DNA from: Opitutia bacterium UBA4654
Lineage (GTDB): Bacteria > Verrucomicrobiota > Verrucomicrobiia > Opitutales > Intestinicryptomonadaceae
Direction of reading: 5' to 3'
NCBI GenBank assembly: GCA_002405555.1
Contig: DHMA01000025.1
Location: 1 to 21,495 of the forward strand
Length of the DNA: 21,495 nt
This document shows, piece by piece, positions 20,111-21,495 of this stretch (the first letter of the stretch is position 1; each line of letters begins with the position of its first letter). A model generated the notes under the pieces. It saw only the letters and a program-made list of their open reading frames with translations. It was not told the DNA's origin and made no database searches. A program made the position numbers and the translations under genes.

Positions 20111-21495
20111 TTATTCGCCTTTCGGGAAATTTTCGATTTCCATTTTTTGAGGCTTGTCGGCGCGCGCCAAAACCCTCCCGTCGGCGACAACAAAGAAGCC
20201 CGAACCCTCGCCGTAGCGCGAGCCGTCGGCGTCGTAGAAAACCGTGAGCTTTGCGCCCTTGTAGGGCACGTTTGCGAGGCGGAAGTACTTCCAGCCGTCG
20301 GGGACGAGCGGGTTGATTTTCAGCGTCGAGTCCGCCGTCGGGCGAATCCCGACAAGCCCCGTAATTACGATGTCGGCGAAAGTGGAGTGGTTGTAGTCTT
20401 TGCCGCGCTCCTTGTAGTACGCTTTAACCTTGTCGCCGCCGCGGACATAGCGCGTGCGGGTAATCCAGTCGCCGTTGTCGGGGTGTTGCGATTCGTCAAT
20501 CCAGAATACTTTTTTGCCGTCTGGTTTCGTCAGCGTATGCGATTTCGCGTAGGTTCTGAGCGCGTCGAAAAAGTCGGCTTTCGACACAGGGCGGCTTTTG
20601 TATTCGCCGAGAAAATTCGCCAACGCCGTCAGCGTAATCGACGTCGCAAACGGCCACACGGGGCCGTTCCACTGGCATTCATGCCCGACGTAGTTGAGGC
20701 TGAAACGCCTGTCGCGGCGTTCGGCGGAGGTCAGCCCGAACTTCGCCTTGAAGCCGTCGGGGTCGAGAATCTGCCGCCACGCGTCGGAATATTCTTCGGG
20801 CGGAATGCCGAAATACCACGGCGTGTAGCCGTGAAGCTCGCGCACGTCGGCGAGGTCGCCCGTGTAGCCGTTTGCGGGCATGACCGCGTAGAAGCGTAGG
20901 TCTTTGCTCCACAACATTTCGTTGATTGATTTTTTAAGCTCCGCAGCCTTTTGCCCGAAATGCTCGGCGTCGCCCGCGTTTCCGAGGATTTTCGCGATTT
21001 TCGCCAACGCCGCGCATTCGCCGTACATGTAGGAGTTAATCGTGGGGCGGTATCCCTCCCAACGGGCGTTGAGCGCGCCCGCAATCGAAAGCTCCATTCC
21101 GTCCGCCAAGTCTTTCTGCTTGAAAAGCCCGTTTACGGGGTCGCGGTGCGACTTCTCCCAAGCGGCGTAGTTTGCTTTGAGGGCGGGGTAGAGGGCTTCG
21201 AGCATGGCGCGGTCGGGACGCGCGGAGTGCAGGGCAAGCGCCGAGTCGGCATACCAGAACGAGTACGACCTTGCGTGTCGGGCAGTGCTCCAAAATTTTG
21301 TGTAGTCGGCGGCGATTTTCCCGTCGGCGAGCCAACGCGCCTCCCTAATGTGGTGCGCGGCGGGGCAGACAATCGTATTGTGCTTTCCCGCCCACGACAC
21401 TTTCGGCATGAACTCCGTAATGACGTACCCTTCGGGAGTTTTCACGATGTGCTTGCGGAACGTCCACCACCTGAAATAATAGGTTGCGTCGATTG
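20111..21495 (-). CDS. MGH1-like / GH63-related glycoside hydrolase, 5' end outside the window
   Basis: The reading frame is open to the window edge and ends at 20111, so the N-terminus is missing. Before the internal GTG at 21445 it reads TYYFRWWTFRKHI, which with ITEFMPKVSWAGKHNTIVCPAAHHIREARWL matches the family of (alpha/alpha)6-barrel glycosidases grouped as MGH1-like, related to GH63 and trehalase. Further landmarks are DGMELSIAGAL, INSYMYGECAALAKIA (barrel helices) and QWNGPVWPFATS, the counterpart of the WRGPVW motif of GH63. A C-terminal beta domain follows (GLVGIRPTADSTLKINPLVPDGWKYF), as in bacterial alpha-L-rhamnosidase-like enzymes. The substrate and any signal peptide cannot be determined here. 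The small exported protein gene follows after 40 nt. Confidence 0.8.
   Translation of the reverse strand, partial: IDATYYFRWWTFRKHIVKTPEGYVITEFMPKVSWAGKHNTIVCPAAHHIREARWLADGKIAADYTKFWSTARHARSYSFWYADSALALHSARPDRAMLEALYPALKANYAAWEKSHRDPVNGLFKQKDLADGMELSIAGALNARWEGYRPTINSYMYGECAALAKIAKILGNAGDAEHFGQKAAELKKSINEMLWSKDLRFYAVMPANGYTGDLADVRELHGYTPWYFGIPPEEYSDAWRQILDPDGFKAKFGLTSAERRDRRFSLNYVGHECQWNGPVWPFATSITLTALANFLGEYKSRPVSKADFFDALRTYAKSHTLTKPDGKKVFWIDESQHPDNGDWITRTRYVRGGDKVKAYYKERGKDYNHSTFADIVITGLVGIRPTADSTLKINPLVPDGWKYFRLANVPYKGAKLTVFYDADGSRYGEGSGFFVVADGRVLARADKPQKMEIENFPKGE

Overview
The window reads as a piece of a bacterial chromosome, most likely from the Planctomycetes-Verrucomicrobia-Chlamydiae group and probably Verrucomicrobiota. 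This is inference. It rests on a GC-rich coding style with A/T-run intergenic spacers, near-absence of Shine-Dalgarno sequences, a GlnRS with a directly decoded tRNA-Gln, and secreted carbohydrate-active proteins of types common in that group (GH31, an MGH1-like glycosidase, a PF12831-type FAD enzyme). No phage, IS, CRISPR or rRNA features are visible.

Layout. Positions 1-2160 hold hisH then citrate synthase on the minus strand, closed by a strong terminator. Next is a plus-strand secreted GH31 glycosidase with its own promoter and operator-like inverted repeat. A bidirectional terminator separates it from a minus-strand tRNA-Gln(CTG), and divergent from the tRNA lies a small MntR/DtxR-type metalloregulator. 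From about 12045 down to 4990 an eight-gene minus-strand run (hotdog thioesterase, Sel1-repeat protein, DUF4405-like membrane protein, rsmA, alpha/beta hydrolase, DJ-1/PfpI protein, O-antigen-ligase-like membrane protein, GltD-type oxidoreductase) has three ATGA overlaps, one zero-gap junction and no internal terminator, so it looks like one operon. Upstream are a class IV aminotransferase (ilvE-like) with its own terminator, and glnS.

Between glnS and a heavy-metal P1B ATPase lies about 0.7 kb without a convincing gene. It holds about two and a half degenerate tandem repeats of 160-200 bp. The ATPase has a His/Cys-rich N-terminus in place of an HMA domain, a CPC motif, an unusual HNLSS motif in its last membrane segment, and a perfect 14-bp palindrome upstream. 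The right end carries three secreted or carbohydrate-type genes: an FAD-dependent oxidoreductase, a small exported protein of unknown function and a glycoside hydrolase cut by the window edge.

Functionally this is mostly housekeeping (TCA cycle, histidine and branched-chain amino acid synthesis, rRNA methylation, tRNA-Gln charging) with metal homeostasis and polysaccharide scavenging. No complete new system is evident. The best leads are the repeat array beside glnS, the mixed metal site of the regulator, the ATPase with its palindrome and palindrome-rich 3' end, and the PGQG variant in HisH.
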